From NCBI GenBank assembly GCA_020974905.1, contig CP087563.1, positions 1,984,001 to 2,048,000 of the forward strand: 64,000 nucleotides of DNA. The letters run 5' to 3'. The stretch's first letter is position 1; each line of letters begins with the position of its first letter. Both the position numbers and the translations under genes were made by a program. Positions 17,201-24,461 of the stretch are shown one piece after another. The notes under the pieces are model-generated. The model was not told the origin of the DNA, did not search any database, and worked only from the letters and a program-made list of their open reading frames with translations. This DNA is from Planctomycetes bacterium syqfu (GTDB lineage Bacteria; Planctomycetota; Phycisphaerae; Phycisphaerales; Phycisphaeraceae).

Positions 17201-18399
17201 CAACGCAGATTGCGCATGGCCTGTTGAGCACCATCGCTGATCAGGCAACGCGCCCGACCACACTTGTAAGCAACAATGCATCACTGGCAGAACTCGGTGT
17301 TCAACAAGTTCAGGATGTGACCAATGGCTTGATGATTCTCAACGGCGTTGATCACACCGTCACCGCAGAGCAAATCCGCAGCTATGCATCCGCAGGCGGC
17401 AATGCACTGATTTTCCAGGCATCTGACAAACTGCTTAAAGACATGGGATACAAAACTCAATCGCTGTCACTGCATAAAGCCGATCTCTCTGAAACACTCA
17501 TGCAAATGGGCATCGGCCCGAACCTCATGCGTTGGCGTGAAGCGATCAAGACCACGGGCTTTGCAGCAGACGGTCAACCGCAAGGCGCCCAGGTTCTGGC
17601 AAGTGGCTTGATGCTCAAGCAACAGGTCGACAGTGGAACCATCTTCATCACGCAATTCACCCCCGACATGTTCGGCAGTGATGAGCCTTACCACACGCAA
17701 CTCTCCGCTCAACGTCTGCGTCAACTGGCAAGCCAACTCATCACCGCGATGGGTGGTACACCCTCCATAGAGATGGCCAAACGTTTGAACACCATCCAAT
17801 CCGGCGCCAAATTCCATTGGCTTAAACACTGGCATGTCCTGGGCCCCATCAAAGCCCAAGGCTCCGGCGTGCAGGCACTGAATCCGGCTTATCCCGGGCA
17901 AAAAGCAGCCATCGCCGGTGATACCAATCCTAACTTCTACTACCAGCAGGCTGATGGCAGCAACCTCGACTTCCGCAAGACGGTCATGGCCAAGGACAAC
18001 GGTTATGTCGACATCGCGTCGGTCGTTAATCAGGCCGATGGTTACGTGGCCTATGCCACCCGTGAGATCAACAGTGATGAAGATCGTGCTGCCATCTTCA
18101 AGATGGGCGTGGACTATTGGGCAGATGTCTATCTCAACGGCAAGCATGTTTACCGTGCGATCAACCGCAAGGGTTCGCCCCGCGCCAATGCCATGTCCGT
18201 CAAGTTGAATCTGACCAAGGGTAAGAACATCATCACCCTCAAAATCGTCTCCGGCTCGCGTGGCTTTGGCTTCTGGGCCAGTCTCTCGGAAGGCGACATT
18301 AACGAACTGCAACAGGAACAACAGGATCAAACCGCAGGCGTCCGACTTTACACGCCAATGCCCCAGCCGTTTGATCCGTATGAGTATCACTACTGGTAA
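14248..18399 (+). CDS. Large secreted GH2-like glycoside hydrolase, 1383 residues
   Basis: A signal peptide (residues 1-27, ending TSAQ) is followed by a GH2-type sugar-binding jelly roll (LWWKTDIAFEKPDLS, then VFFNGKRVGEL, residues ~92-150), an immunoglobulin-like region, and a TIM-barrel-like domain starting at FGFRDLKTVGREIHINGIK. The barrel shows YRGHPSVLFWTVGMN near residue 430, where GH2 enzymes have HPS...W(S/T)xGNE; here the Glu acid/base position reads differently. VEFGQP near residue 532 could hold the nucleophile. A flavodoxin/GATase-like middle region and a C-terminal jelly roll (DYWADVYLNGKHVYR) follow. It probably acts on an algal polysaccharide. The substrate and even activity are open. 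It lies 44 bases after the pseudopilin gene. Confidence 0.75.
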   Translation: MNAQSLRCAASLSVYLLLTWLPSLTSAQYVSHPQHPIMGWQIQPAEDVDQLPGDSDWAILPVNDRDPHNNSQFDWRHLSFDKSQVTWGKVRRDDVHRLWWKTDIAFEKPDLSKRVFIDFAQIQGDAIVFFNGKRVGELLRPGGKIELTPYLTRQPIQSLLVYTTRDYAGISRNFEQDILRYHARKLRREIPMSQWGLGITGPVTITTIPKPVGVTDLYTHCDWAKKNIAIEVQTDATSALDHVTLQANIFDQDRKLALTFESKPRSIVKGVQTHTITAAWPNPIGWQIDAPYLYSMQIILKQNEQIIDQSPAQSFGFRDLKTVGREIHINGIKTRLRTSSFVGGKTFADVAFMRMMGYNFFYLQPNPTGWWQNWSESRLYTADYLQYADQTGTGLSLPIPGVDHLRGALLENEAVKEAYVKEQQAFVRRYRGHPSVLFWTVGMNTMNPRDAIHPLPMGQRVNYSHPMADVIAFASQTAKAVDPNTLVYSHADGNQGDLSTSNLYTNFAPLQEREDWPMYYAQKGDMPFCAVEFGQPITANFIKGKQVYFAEFMAKELGDIVYQQESADALANTNDVINSPWASEKYLPSYMDTYWDFHGKFMDQTNRAWRTYDVTALGYYWDFSISFGDPPGFDPKREKVFGKYARYIKQIPTEVPDWVNKNFYIHRRGQQPLMSYIAGYPTHTDKTHAYFSNSNVTKQLAYVWDGPGNTNATANWQVTDAAGKVIAKGSDSANLKAGDIQLQPITFTTPKVNTRSVLTIHMSVKQGDKQIAQDQTQIEIFPVFSGKKINHKIAVFDPAGKSTPWIKALAGDATMWQPGQNIGDIKMLIVGREALKDLKTLPYTATDIANGLNVVMLEQLPVDWEKMGLKSIEVGTRVLEPRLIHDPVIDGLSMTDLSYWQGHADLLPENQPARSYDLRRAARVNNKHVVAPAMLEIPQRVGFTPLLAGEFDMNYSPLIRYRQGKGSITFCSLSLTDRVGKDPVPTQIAHGLLSTIADQATRPTTLVSNNASLAELGVQQVQDVTNGLMILNGVDHTVTAEQIRSYASAGGNALIFQASDKLLKDMGYKTQSLSLHKADLSETLMQMGIGPNLMRWREAIKTTGFAADGQPQGAQVLASGLMLKQQVDSGTIFITQFTPDMFGSDEPYHTQLSAQRLRQLASQLITAMGGTPSIEMAKRLNTIQSGAKFHWLKHWHVLGPIKAQGSGVQALNPAYPGQKAAIAGDTNPNFYYQQADGSNLDFRKTVMAKDNGYVDIASVVNQADGYVAYATREINSDEDRAAIFKMGVDYWADVYLNGKHVYRAINRKGSPRANAMSVKLNLTKGKNIITLKIVSGSRGFGFWASLSEGDINELQQEQQDQTAGVRLYTPMPQPFDPYEYHYW

Positions 18400-18421
18400 A
18401 TTCGCAACAGGAGTTTTCGCG

Positions 18422-19183
18422 ATGAAAATGAATATTACATTGACTCTCACCACAGGCATGCTCTGTTTGACTGCTTTGCTTGGCAGCAGCGGTGTTCTCA
18501 AAGCTGATGAGACCAAACCGTTCGTCGATTTGAATTTTGATGACCAAGTGCCGGGCATGAACTGTGATGCGCTCAAACGCAATTGGGGCAAACAGAACGA
18601 AGACCTGATTCTCATTGACAATGTCAAGACCTACAACGGCGACGGCAACTGCATGCTCTTTGAACGGAGCAAGAAAAACAGTCACTGGGGCGTGGGCAAG
18701 AATCTGCCACAGGAAAAATATGACTGGCTGAAAATCCAAGTGGTCTTCAAATTCGACGGCGCTGCCACCAAAGCCAACGCCGGTCTTGAACTCCGCGAAC
18801 ACTTTGGCAAACGGCTGTATCACATGTCTCTGGGTTCGAGCAAAGGTAAGGACCCGATCACCCTGATTGATGGCGGCAGCGGTTGGAAAACATCCAATGT
18901 CAACCATTTTGATCGCTATGCCTGGAACCGCGTCACATGGCTCGTCCCCTCGGTCACTGCCAGCGACATGACCATGTATCTGAAGCTCGAAACATGGGAT
19001 GCCAAGACCAGTCAGTGGCAACAGGTTGACAAAGTCGGTTCCATGGCAGCGTCCAAGGTCGAAAAACCCTTCGCCTTGTTTCGCATCAACTTCCCCAGCA
19101 GCGAAGACAGCCTCAAATTGCGTTTTGATGATTTGAAGATCGAGCCGGTGAGTAACGATCAGATCAAAGCGTTGATCCAGTAG
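18422..19183 (+). CDS. Secreted jelly-roll (LamG/CBM-like) protein
   Basis: A 253-residue exported protein. The signal peptide covers residues 1-27 (LTLTTGMLCLTALLGSSGV). The remainder is beta-rich with the pattern of a concanavalin-like or carbohydrate-binding sandwich: VDLNFDDQVPG at the start, KIQVVFKFDG and YLKLETWD in the middle, and LKLRFDDLKIEPV at the end, which is typical of LamG-like or DUF1080-like folds. ACAGGAG before the ATG at 18422 sets the start 22 bases after the GH2-like gene, so the two are co-transcribed. It probably binds the same glycan. No catalytic motif was seen. Confidence 0.7.
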   Translation: MKMNITLTLTTGMLCLTALLGSSGVLKADETKPFVDLNFDDQVPGMNCDALKRNWGKQNEDLILIDNVKTYNGDGNCMLFERSKKNSHWGVGKNLPQEKYDWLKIQVVFKFDGAATKANAGLELREHFGKRLYHMSLGSSKGKDPITLIDGGSGWKTSNVNHFDRYAWNRVTWLVPSVTASDMTMYLKLETWDAKTSQWQQVDKVGSMAASKVEKPFALFRINFPSSEDSLKLRFDDLKIEPVSNDQIKALIQ

Positions 19184-19221
19184 CGTGCTTCAAACAATAC
19201 AGTTCCATACTGTTTTCATAT

Positions 19222-19315
19222 CGTCATTCCCGTGCCCCCGGAAGTCAGGAATCCAGTGGCATACAATTGACGCTTGCAGGTTTCACTGGACTCCCGCCTG
19301 CGCGGGAGTGACGGA
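19222..19315. repeat. REPIN-like repeat, copy 1 (GTCATTCCCG...CGGGAGTGAC)
   Basis: A palindromic unit starting CGTCATTCCCG and a second unit ending CGCGGGAGTGACGG point towards each other around AATCCAGTGGCATACAAT and related bases. The same 85-95 base layout recurs at 35988-36071 and 48003-48086. In this copy the first palindrome is degraded. The 339-base gap 19184-19522 holds nothing else except the ribosome site of the next gene. Confidence 0.8.
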
Positions 19316-19522
19316 AGGTGGAGATCATTATTTTGATCCGCCCGAGTCACACAGGTTGACGAAATCAAACGTCACATTGTGAATCATCCCATTGATATCA
19401 AATGTTTATCAACCGGCAGCATTCCGTTGCCGGTTGTTTTTTGTACACTGGCATGCAACGGTCAAGAAATTGGCTACATTGGTGATGCATTTTTAAACCA
19501 ACCCACTGAAGGTGACAGACAC

Positions 19523-20500
19523 ATGAATCCGTTGAAACTAGGTCTTTGGGGCAATAATGGACACTCCATCCACGGCCGACTTGCCAACTACCCGCAACTC
19601 CAACTCATTGCTGTCGGCGATATGGGAGACGAGGTCCACGATAAACTCAAAGCACAGTACCCCGACCTGATCATCTGTGAGAGTTACGAGCAAATGCTCG
19701 CCTTGCCGGACCTTGGGATGGTGACACTCAACAGCCGAGTCCGTGCCAATCAGGCGGACGAAATCATGGCAGCGCTAGCAAAGAACATCCATGTTTACGC
19801 GGAAAAACCATGCGGTGTCACCGAAGCACAACTTGATCAGATTATTGAAGCTTCGCAAAAGTCCGACGCCAAATTCCATGAGATGGCGGGTACGGTGTTC
19901 GACACTCCCTATTGGCAGATGAAGCAACTCGTTGCAGATGGCGTCATCGGAGATGTGGTGCAGGTGCTGGCTCAGAAGTCCTACCCGATGCACGAACGCC
20001 GCCCGTTATCTGAAAAAATCGATGCGGGATTGGTTGCGCAAAACGGTGTCCATGCCATGCGGTTTGTCGAACATCTGACGGGCATCAATGCAGCCACCGC
20101 CACCGCCATGCAGACGCCATTGGGTGAGACACGCCCTGACAGTGATCTGCAGATGGCCTGTCATATCACAGGCCAACTGGAGAACGGCGGACTTTACACC
20201 ATCATTGCCAACTACCTCAATCCCACCGGTTTTGGGACATGGGGCAATGAAATGGTTCGCGTGTTCGGCACCAAAGGCATGATGGAGTCCACCGATGCAG
20301 GCAAGCGCACCCGCCTGGTTGTCGGTGATCAAGACCATGGTCCGATCGACACCACCACCCCGACTCCGGATTGGCTGAAAATGGTGATTGAAGATTTTAT
20401 GGGTATCTCAGAAATGCCCATCGACCTGCAGACAGAGCTGCATCCAACGCGCATGGTTTTGCGTGCCAAAGCCAGTGTTGTGCAGGCTACGTTGCCTTAA
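19523..20500 (+). CDS. Gfo/Idh/MocA-family oxidoreductase
   Basis: A 325-residue oxidoreductase. The N-terminal fold is atypical at the nucleotide loop: LKLGLWGNNGHSIHG replaces the standard GxGxxG, but YAEKPCGVTEAQLDQII (EKP motif) and GVIGDVVQVLAQKSYP are clear family signatures. NGVHAMRFVEHLTG is the His-containing substrate region. AAGGTGA eight bases before the ATG at 19523 supports this start; the open frame extends 48 codons upstream across part of the repeat region, which should be ignored. It follows the LacI module and may process its sugar, but the 339-base gap with a repeat suggests a separate promoter. Confidence 0.85.
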   Translation: MNPLKLGLWGNNGHSIHGRLANYPQLQLIAVGDMGDEVHDKLKAQYPDLIICESYEQMLALPDLGMVTLNSRVRANQADEIMAALAKNIHVYAEKPCGVTEAQLDQIIEASQKSDAKFHEMAGTVFDTPYWQMKQLVADGVIGDVVQVLAQKSYPMHERRPLSEKIDAGLVAQNGVHAMRFVEHLTGINAATATAMQTPLGETRPDSDLQMACHITGQLENGGLYTIIANYLNPTGFGTWGNEMVRVFGTKGMMESTDAGKRTRLVVGDQDHGPIDTTTPTPDWLKMVIEDFMGISEMPIDLQTELHPTRMVLRAKASVVQATLP

Positions 20501-20526
20501 AAACGTTTTCTGAAAATTGGCTCAGA

Positions 20527-22302
20527 TTAAGCTGCCGACTCTTCAACCGACTCTGATTGCTTAAGCCACTTGTTGAGAATACCGCGTAAAGCAAGCAGTT
20601 TGACCGGCTTGGCCATGAAGTCGTTCATGCCGACATCCAAGCAGCGTTCGCGGTCCGGGGGCAAGGCATTGGCGGTCATGGCAACGATCGGTAATTGGTC
20701 AGCAGTGAAGTGCTCACGAATCACCTGCGTGGCCTCATAGCCATCCATCACCGGCATCTGACAGTCCATCAAGATCAGGTCATAGTGACTGCTGCTGACC
20801 AGCTTCACCGCTTCCTGACCATGTGGAGCCATGTCCACCTGACAGCCGAGTTTCTGAAGCATCACACGGGCGACGCGCTGGTTGATCACGTTATCCTCAA
20901 CCACGAGCACCTGTGCATTGAACTGATCCGGGCCAACCTGTTGCTTGACTTCGCTGATGGCTTGTTCGTCGGAGACAACGTTGACAGGAATGTTGAACTT
21001 GAATTGTGAGCCTTCGCCTTCAACACTTTGCACGCTGATTTGACCGTTCATCAGGTCGACAATTTTTCGTGAGATCGCCAAGCCCAAACCTGTGCCACCA
21101 AACTTGCGCGTGGTGGAAATATCCGCTTGCGTGAACATGCAAAACAGATTGCCAATCACGTCCTTGCTGATACCGATACCGGTGTCCGTTACCGAGACGT
21201 TCAAATCACATTGACCTTGATGTCCGGGCAATTGGTTAGCTGTTGCATGCAGACAAATCGTACCGCGATGGGTGAATTTGGTGGCATTGGATGCCAGGTT
21301 CAAAACGACCTGACGCAAGCGTACCGGATCGACCAGGATATAGCGTGGGACATTTTCATCGATACGTATTTCAAAGCTGTTGCCGTTCTCTTCGGTCTTG
21401 GGTTGCAGGATCAGACGGACATCTTCAAGCAACGTCGTCAGATCACAGGTGACCGGCTCAAGGGTCATCTTGCCTGCATCAAGCTTGGAAAAATCGAGGA
21501 TATCATCAATGATGGAAAGCAATGCATCACCGCTGCGCTGCACGGTTTGGACATAGCCGCGTTGCTGGTCATTCAGTGGCGTGGTCAGCAGGACATCGGT
21601 CATGCCGATGATGCCGTTCATGGGTGTCCGAATTTCATGACTCATGGTGGACAGGAACTCCGTGCGACTCTTGGCAGCCTGCTCAGCCTGATTCTTGGCT
21701 TTGGCAAGATCATCATTGACACCAAGCAGTTGATCGTGAATATGCTTGAGTTCAAGTGTTCGTTGCTCAACCATCTGTTCCAGTTCACCGCGTTTGAGTG
21801 CCGCTTCGGTTGCCAGGTTCCAACGTTTGGTGAGTGCTGCTGCCAATTGTTTGACTTCGACAACGTCGAATGGTTTTTTGAGAATCAGCAGATGATCGGT
21901 ATCGCCTAATTGCCGAACCATGTCGTCCCATGAGTGATCCGAATAGGCGGTGCAGATCACGCAAAGCAGGTTTGAATCCACTTCCCAGAGATGTTTGATG
22001 GTTTGAACACCATCCCATCCCGGGGGCATGCGCATATCCACAAAGGCCATGGCATAGGGCATGTCGTCGGCCTTGGCCTGTCTCACCTTTTCCATCGCTT
22101 CCTGACCTTGCATGGCAGAATCGACCACGTACTTACGTGCAACATCTTCGCTGGTGTTCACTTTGATCTGCAGGAGCGCTTCCAAGGCACCGCCCTTGAT
22201 CTGTCCGGGTCTGGACGCACACTGCAGAATCTTACGGAAGTCCGTATGAATCGCCTGGTTGTCATCAACAATCAGAATGCGGTTATTAAAGTCCTTGTCC
22301 AA
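20527..22302 (-). CDS. Hybrid histidine kinase, REC-HisKA-HATPase-REC
   Basis: A 591-residue soluble signalling protein. Residues 8-160 are a receiver (ILIVDDNQ; phospho-acceptor in FVDMRMP). A coiled coil follows, then HisKA with FLSTMSHEIRTPMNG (His near residue 223) and an ATPase domain (NLASNATKF, DTGIGIS, FGGTGLGLAIS). A second receiver runs from VLVVEDNVINQRVAR to LMDCQMPVMDG near residues 460-580. There are no membrane segments, so input comes through the first receiver. The start is a TTG with AAGGAG six bases upstream; no ATG is suitably placed. It is alone on this strand before fabI. The partner is unknown. Confidence 0.93.
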   Translation of the reverse strand: MDKDFNNRILIVDDNQAIHTDFRKILQCASRPGQIKGGALEALLQIKVNTSEDVARKYVVDSAMQGQEAMEKVRQAKADDMPYAMAFVDMRMPPGWDGVQTIKHLWEVDSNLLCVICTAYSDHSWDDMVRQLGDTDHLLILKKPFDVVEVKQLAAALTKRWNLATEAALKRGELEQMVEQRTLELKHIHDQLLGVNDDLAKAKNQAEQAAKSRTEFLSTMSHEIRTPMNGIIGMTDVLLTTPLNDQQRGYVQTVQRSGDALLSIIDDILDFSKLDAGKMTLEPVTCDLTTLLEDVRLILQPKTEENGNSFEIRIDENVPRYILVDPVRLRQVVLNLASNATKFTHRGTICLHATANQLPGHQGQCDLNVSVTDTGIGISKDVIGNLFCMFTQADISTTRKFGGTGLGLAISRKIVDLMNGQISVQSVEGEGSQFKFNIPVNVVSDEQAISEVKQQVGPDQFNAQVLVVEDNVINQRVARVMLQKLGCQVDMAPHGQEAVKLVSSSHYDLILMDCQMPVMDGYEATQVIREHFTADQLPIVAMTANALPPDRERCLDVGMNDFMAKPVKLLALRGILNKWLKQSESVEESAA

Positions 22303-22550
22303 GACAGACTCCTTTGCTTATCGCCCCGAAATCACCAAGCCACACCAGACGGATTGATGCTGATGCTTCCATCCCCCGGTGTGAATCATTTGTACTTGAG
22401 AAAGATCGGTAAAACAGACGACCTGAATCAGCCTCAGTTCTGAAAAACTGGAAGTCGCAGCCCCAGAAAAGTTGCCCAATCGTTGCAGGTGGAATCAGAC
22501 GCCCGATAAACCTGTTGCGTCTGTCACTTCCGACCAATTAAGTCATGCCA
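22303..22550. other. Gap upstream of the hybrid kinase gene
   Basis: The stretch between the fabI terminator and the kinase start must hold the kinase promoter. No repeat, RNA gene or convincing promoter hexamer pair was seen by eye. Confidence 0.4.
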
Positions 22551-22591
22551 TAAAAAAACACGGCAGCATCCATCAGGACACAGCCGTGTTG
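22551..22591 (-). terminator. Rho-independent terminator of fabI
   Basis: The stem AACACGGC/GCCGTGTT surrounds an 18-base loop, and on the minus strand it is followed by TTTTTTTA. It begins 30 bases after the fabI stop codon. Confidence 0.8.
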
Positions 22592-22620
22592 ATCGTTTGT
22601 GATTGGGTTATCGGAGTGTT

Positions 22621-23412
22621 TTACAGCCCGACGATGCTAAAGCCAGCATCAACGTGAATGTTTTCGCCGGTCACACCAGTCGACAGATCGCTGACCAGAT
22701 AAACTGCCGTGCCACCAACTTCTTCGCCGGTGATGTTGCGCTTCATGGCAGCCTTGCGTTCCTGGTGTTCGAACATGTCGGAGATGCCACCGACCGCCGA
22801 TGCTGCCAGGGTTCGCAGCGGACCGCCGGAGATGGTGTTGACGCGAATCTTGTTTTCGCCTTCACCCAGGTCAAAGGCCAGGTACTTGGCGGTATGCTCC
22901 AAAGCGGCCTTGGCGATACCCATGATGTTGTAACCGGGGACAACCTTTTCGCCACCGTAATAACTCATGGCAAGAATACTGCCACCGTCGGGCATGATGT
23001 CCTTGGCACGCTGTCCCATGGCAAGCAGTGAGTAAGCGCTGATGTCCATGGCCTGAGCCCATGCCTCGCGGGTGGTCTTGTGGAAGTTTCCGAGCTTGAG
23101 GAATTCACGATCGGCAAAGGCGACGGCGTGGATCACGAAATCGATCTTGCCAAAATCTGCCTTGAGCTTATCGAAAACGGCATCGAGATCTTCATCCTTG
23201 GACACATCGCAGGGCATCAGCCAGGGATCGGAAATACCCAACTCTTCAACGGCGCTGCGGCAGCGACGTTCCATCTTGCCCTTGGGATCGGGTAAATGCG
23301 TAAAGGCACATTCGGCTCCGTGAGCGATCAATTCCTTGGTGATGAACCATGCATAGCTGCGGTCATTGGCGATACCGAATACAATGCCACGTTTGCCGTC
23401 AAGTAAACCCAT
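22621..23412 (-). CDS. fabI: Enoyl-[acyl-carrier-protein] reductase (NADH), FabI
   Basis: The last reducing enzyme of each fatty-acid elongation cycle; it reduces trans-2-enoyl-ACP with NADH. The 263-residue protein is an SDR with the FabI-type loop KRGIVFGIANDRSYAW instead of the usual TGxxxGxG. The active site Tyr-X6-Lys occurs at residues 155-164 in SYYGGEKVVPGYNIMGIAKAAL (read as SYYGGEKVVPGYN then IMGIAKAAL). IRVNTISGGPLRTLAA is the conserved loop near the substrate. GGAG nine bases before the ATG fits. It is monocistronic with its own terminator. No inhibitor-resistance change was assessed. Confidence 0.97.
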   Translation of the reverse strand: MGLLDGKRGIVFGIANDRSYAWFITKELIAHGAECAFTHLPDPKGKMERRCRSAVEELGISDPWLMPCDVSKDEDLDAVFDKLKADFGKIDFVIHAVAFADREFLKLGNFHKTTREAWAQAMDISAYSLLAMGQRAKDIMPDGGSILAMSYYGGEKVVPGYNIMGIAKAALEHTAKYLAFDLGEGENKIRVNTISGGPLRTLAASAVGGISDMFEHQERKAAMKRNITGEEVGGTAVYLVSDLSTGVTGENIHVDAGFSIVGL

Positions 23413-23533
23413 TATCTGTTCTCCATAGTTGCTATTTGGAAGCCAGATAGTTTACATTCAATCCGCACATTTTGCATATCGGGCTGTCTAAAACCGCTAG
23501 CGATTCAGGTCGATCGACAAAGCATGGGAAAAT

Positions 23534-24438
23534 TCAAACATAGCCCAACTCGCGGAGCATCGCCCCCCCTAACTCCATGAACACCGCTTCAGACTTCTCA
23601 TCGAAATGATTCTTCCAATCGCCGGTGACCCCTTTTCGGAAGAAGCTGCCCCGATCTTCCTCCCCCCCTTTGCGCCCCTTGGCCAGATTCTTGAAGGACG
23701 CTGCTTCCAGGCACTGCTGCACGGCAGTCTCGTTGGCATCGACACCTAGAAACTGGAACAATCGCGTGGTCACATCCGGGGCATCGGCGTGGAGGTCTTC
23801 ATATTTGAGTTCGAAATAGCGATCGGGAAACTGCTTGCCAAACGCACGGGCCTGATTGATGTAAGGAAGCCAGTGATGCTGAATCAGGTAACGGATGTAC
23901 GTGGGCATGTCCGGGAAATTCTGCTTGAATTTGTCACCTGAAAACCGAATGTTGTGAAACCAACCCGAGACCGCCACATCACGACCGTCACGGATGATCT
24001 GCACCACTTTGCAATTGGGGAAATACTTGTTGAGCACCGGCAAGGTCATCGCATGCTCCGGCGTCTTCTCTCCAATGAGTTTCACATCCGGCTTGTCTTT
24101 GATCCATGGGCTGACCAACGCACCGATGGCTGTGAGATACAGGTAATCCAGTTGCACCTGATTGAACATCAACTCATTGTGATCACCAAGTTGAGCGTTG
24201 CGGTATTTGATCTGTTCGTTGAAAGCACCAGCGCCTGATTCAGTGCTGGTGCAAGCACGTTGCCGAACACTGCCTCGCCGCGACAGATCATCTCCGGATG
24301 GTTGTCGAGAATTTTCTCAAGCCATGTCGTGCCGGACTTTTGGCAACCGACAACAAAAAAGAACTGTTTTTCCAGTACTTTTTTGATCTGGTCATGCAGT
24401 TGATCGTAAACGTGAATCAGGGATGTGCTTTGGGACAT
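23534..24438 (-). pseudogene. Sulfotransferase interrupted by a frameshift
   Basis: Two overlapping reading frames together make one sulfotransferase. The first (24438 down to 24169) carries the PAPS 5'-phosphosulfate loop FVVGCQKSGTTWLEKIL. The second (ending at 23534) carries the 3'-phosphate motif QIIRDGRDVAVSGWFH and the C-terminal RKGVTGDWKNHF. The homologous frame continues upstream of the second part as FNEQIKYRNAQLGDHNEL, so one base appears to be missing near 24215-24235. Intact enzymes move sulfate from PAPS to a sugar, lipid or protein hydroxyl. The gene starts 24 bases after the asparagine-synthetase-like gene, itself broken. A sequencing error is possible. Confidence 0.8.
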
Positions 24439-24461
24439 CAAGTTAATCTTTCTTTTTCAAT

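Noticed and set aside
17467-18627. 386-codon antisense open frame across the GH2-like and jelly-roll genes
   Set aside because: It overlaps two well-supported secreted proteins, spans the gap between them, and has no recognisable domain or ribosome site.
19185-19382. 65-codon open frame before the second oxidoreductase
   Set aside because: It is made almost entirely of the REPIN-like repeat.
24169-24172. Reading the sulfotransferase as two genes coupled by TGATG
   Set aside because: The first frame holds only the 5' PAPS loop and the second only the 3' site, and the second frame continues with family-like sequence upstream of its apparent start, so one broken gene is the simpler reading.
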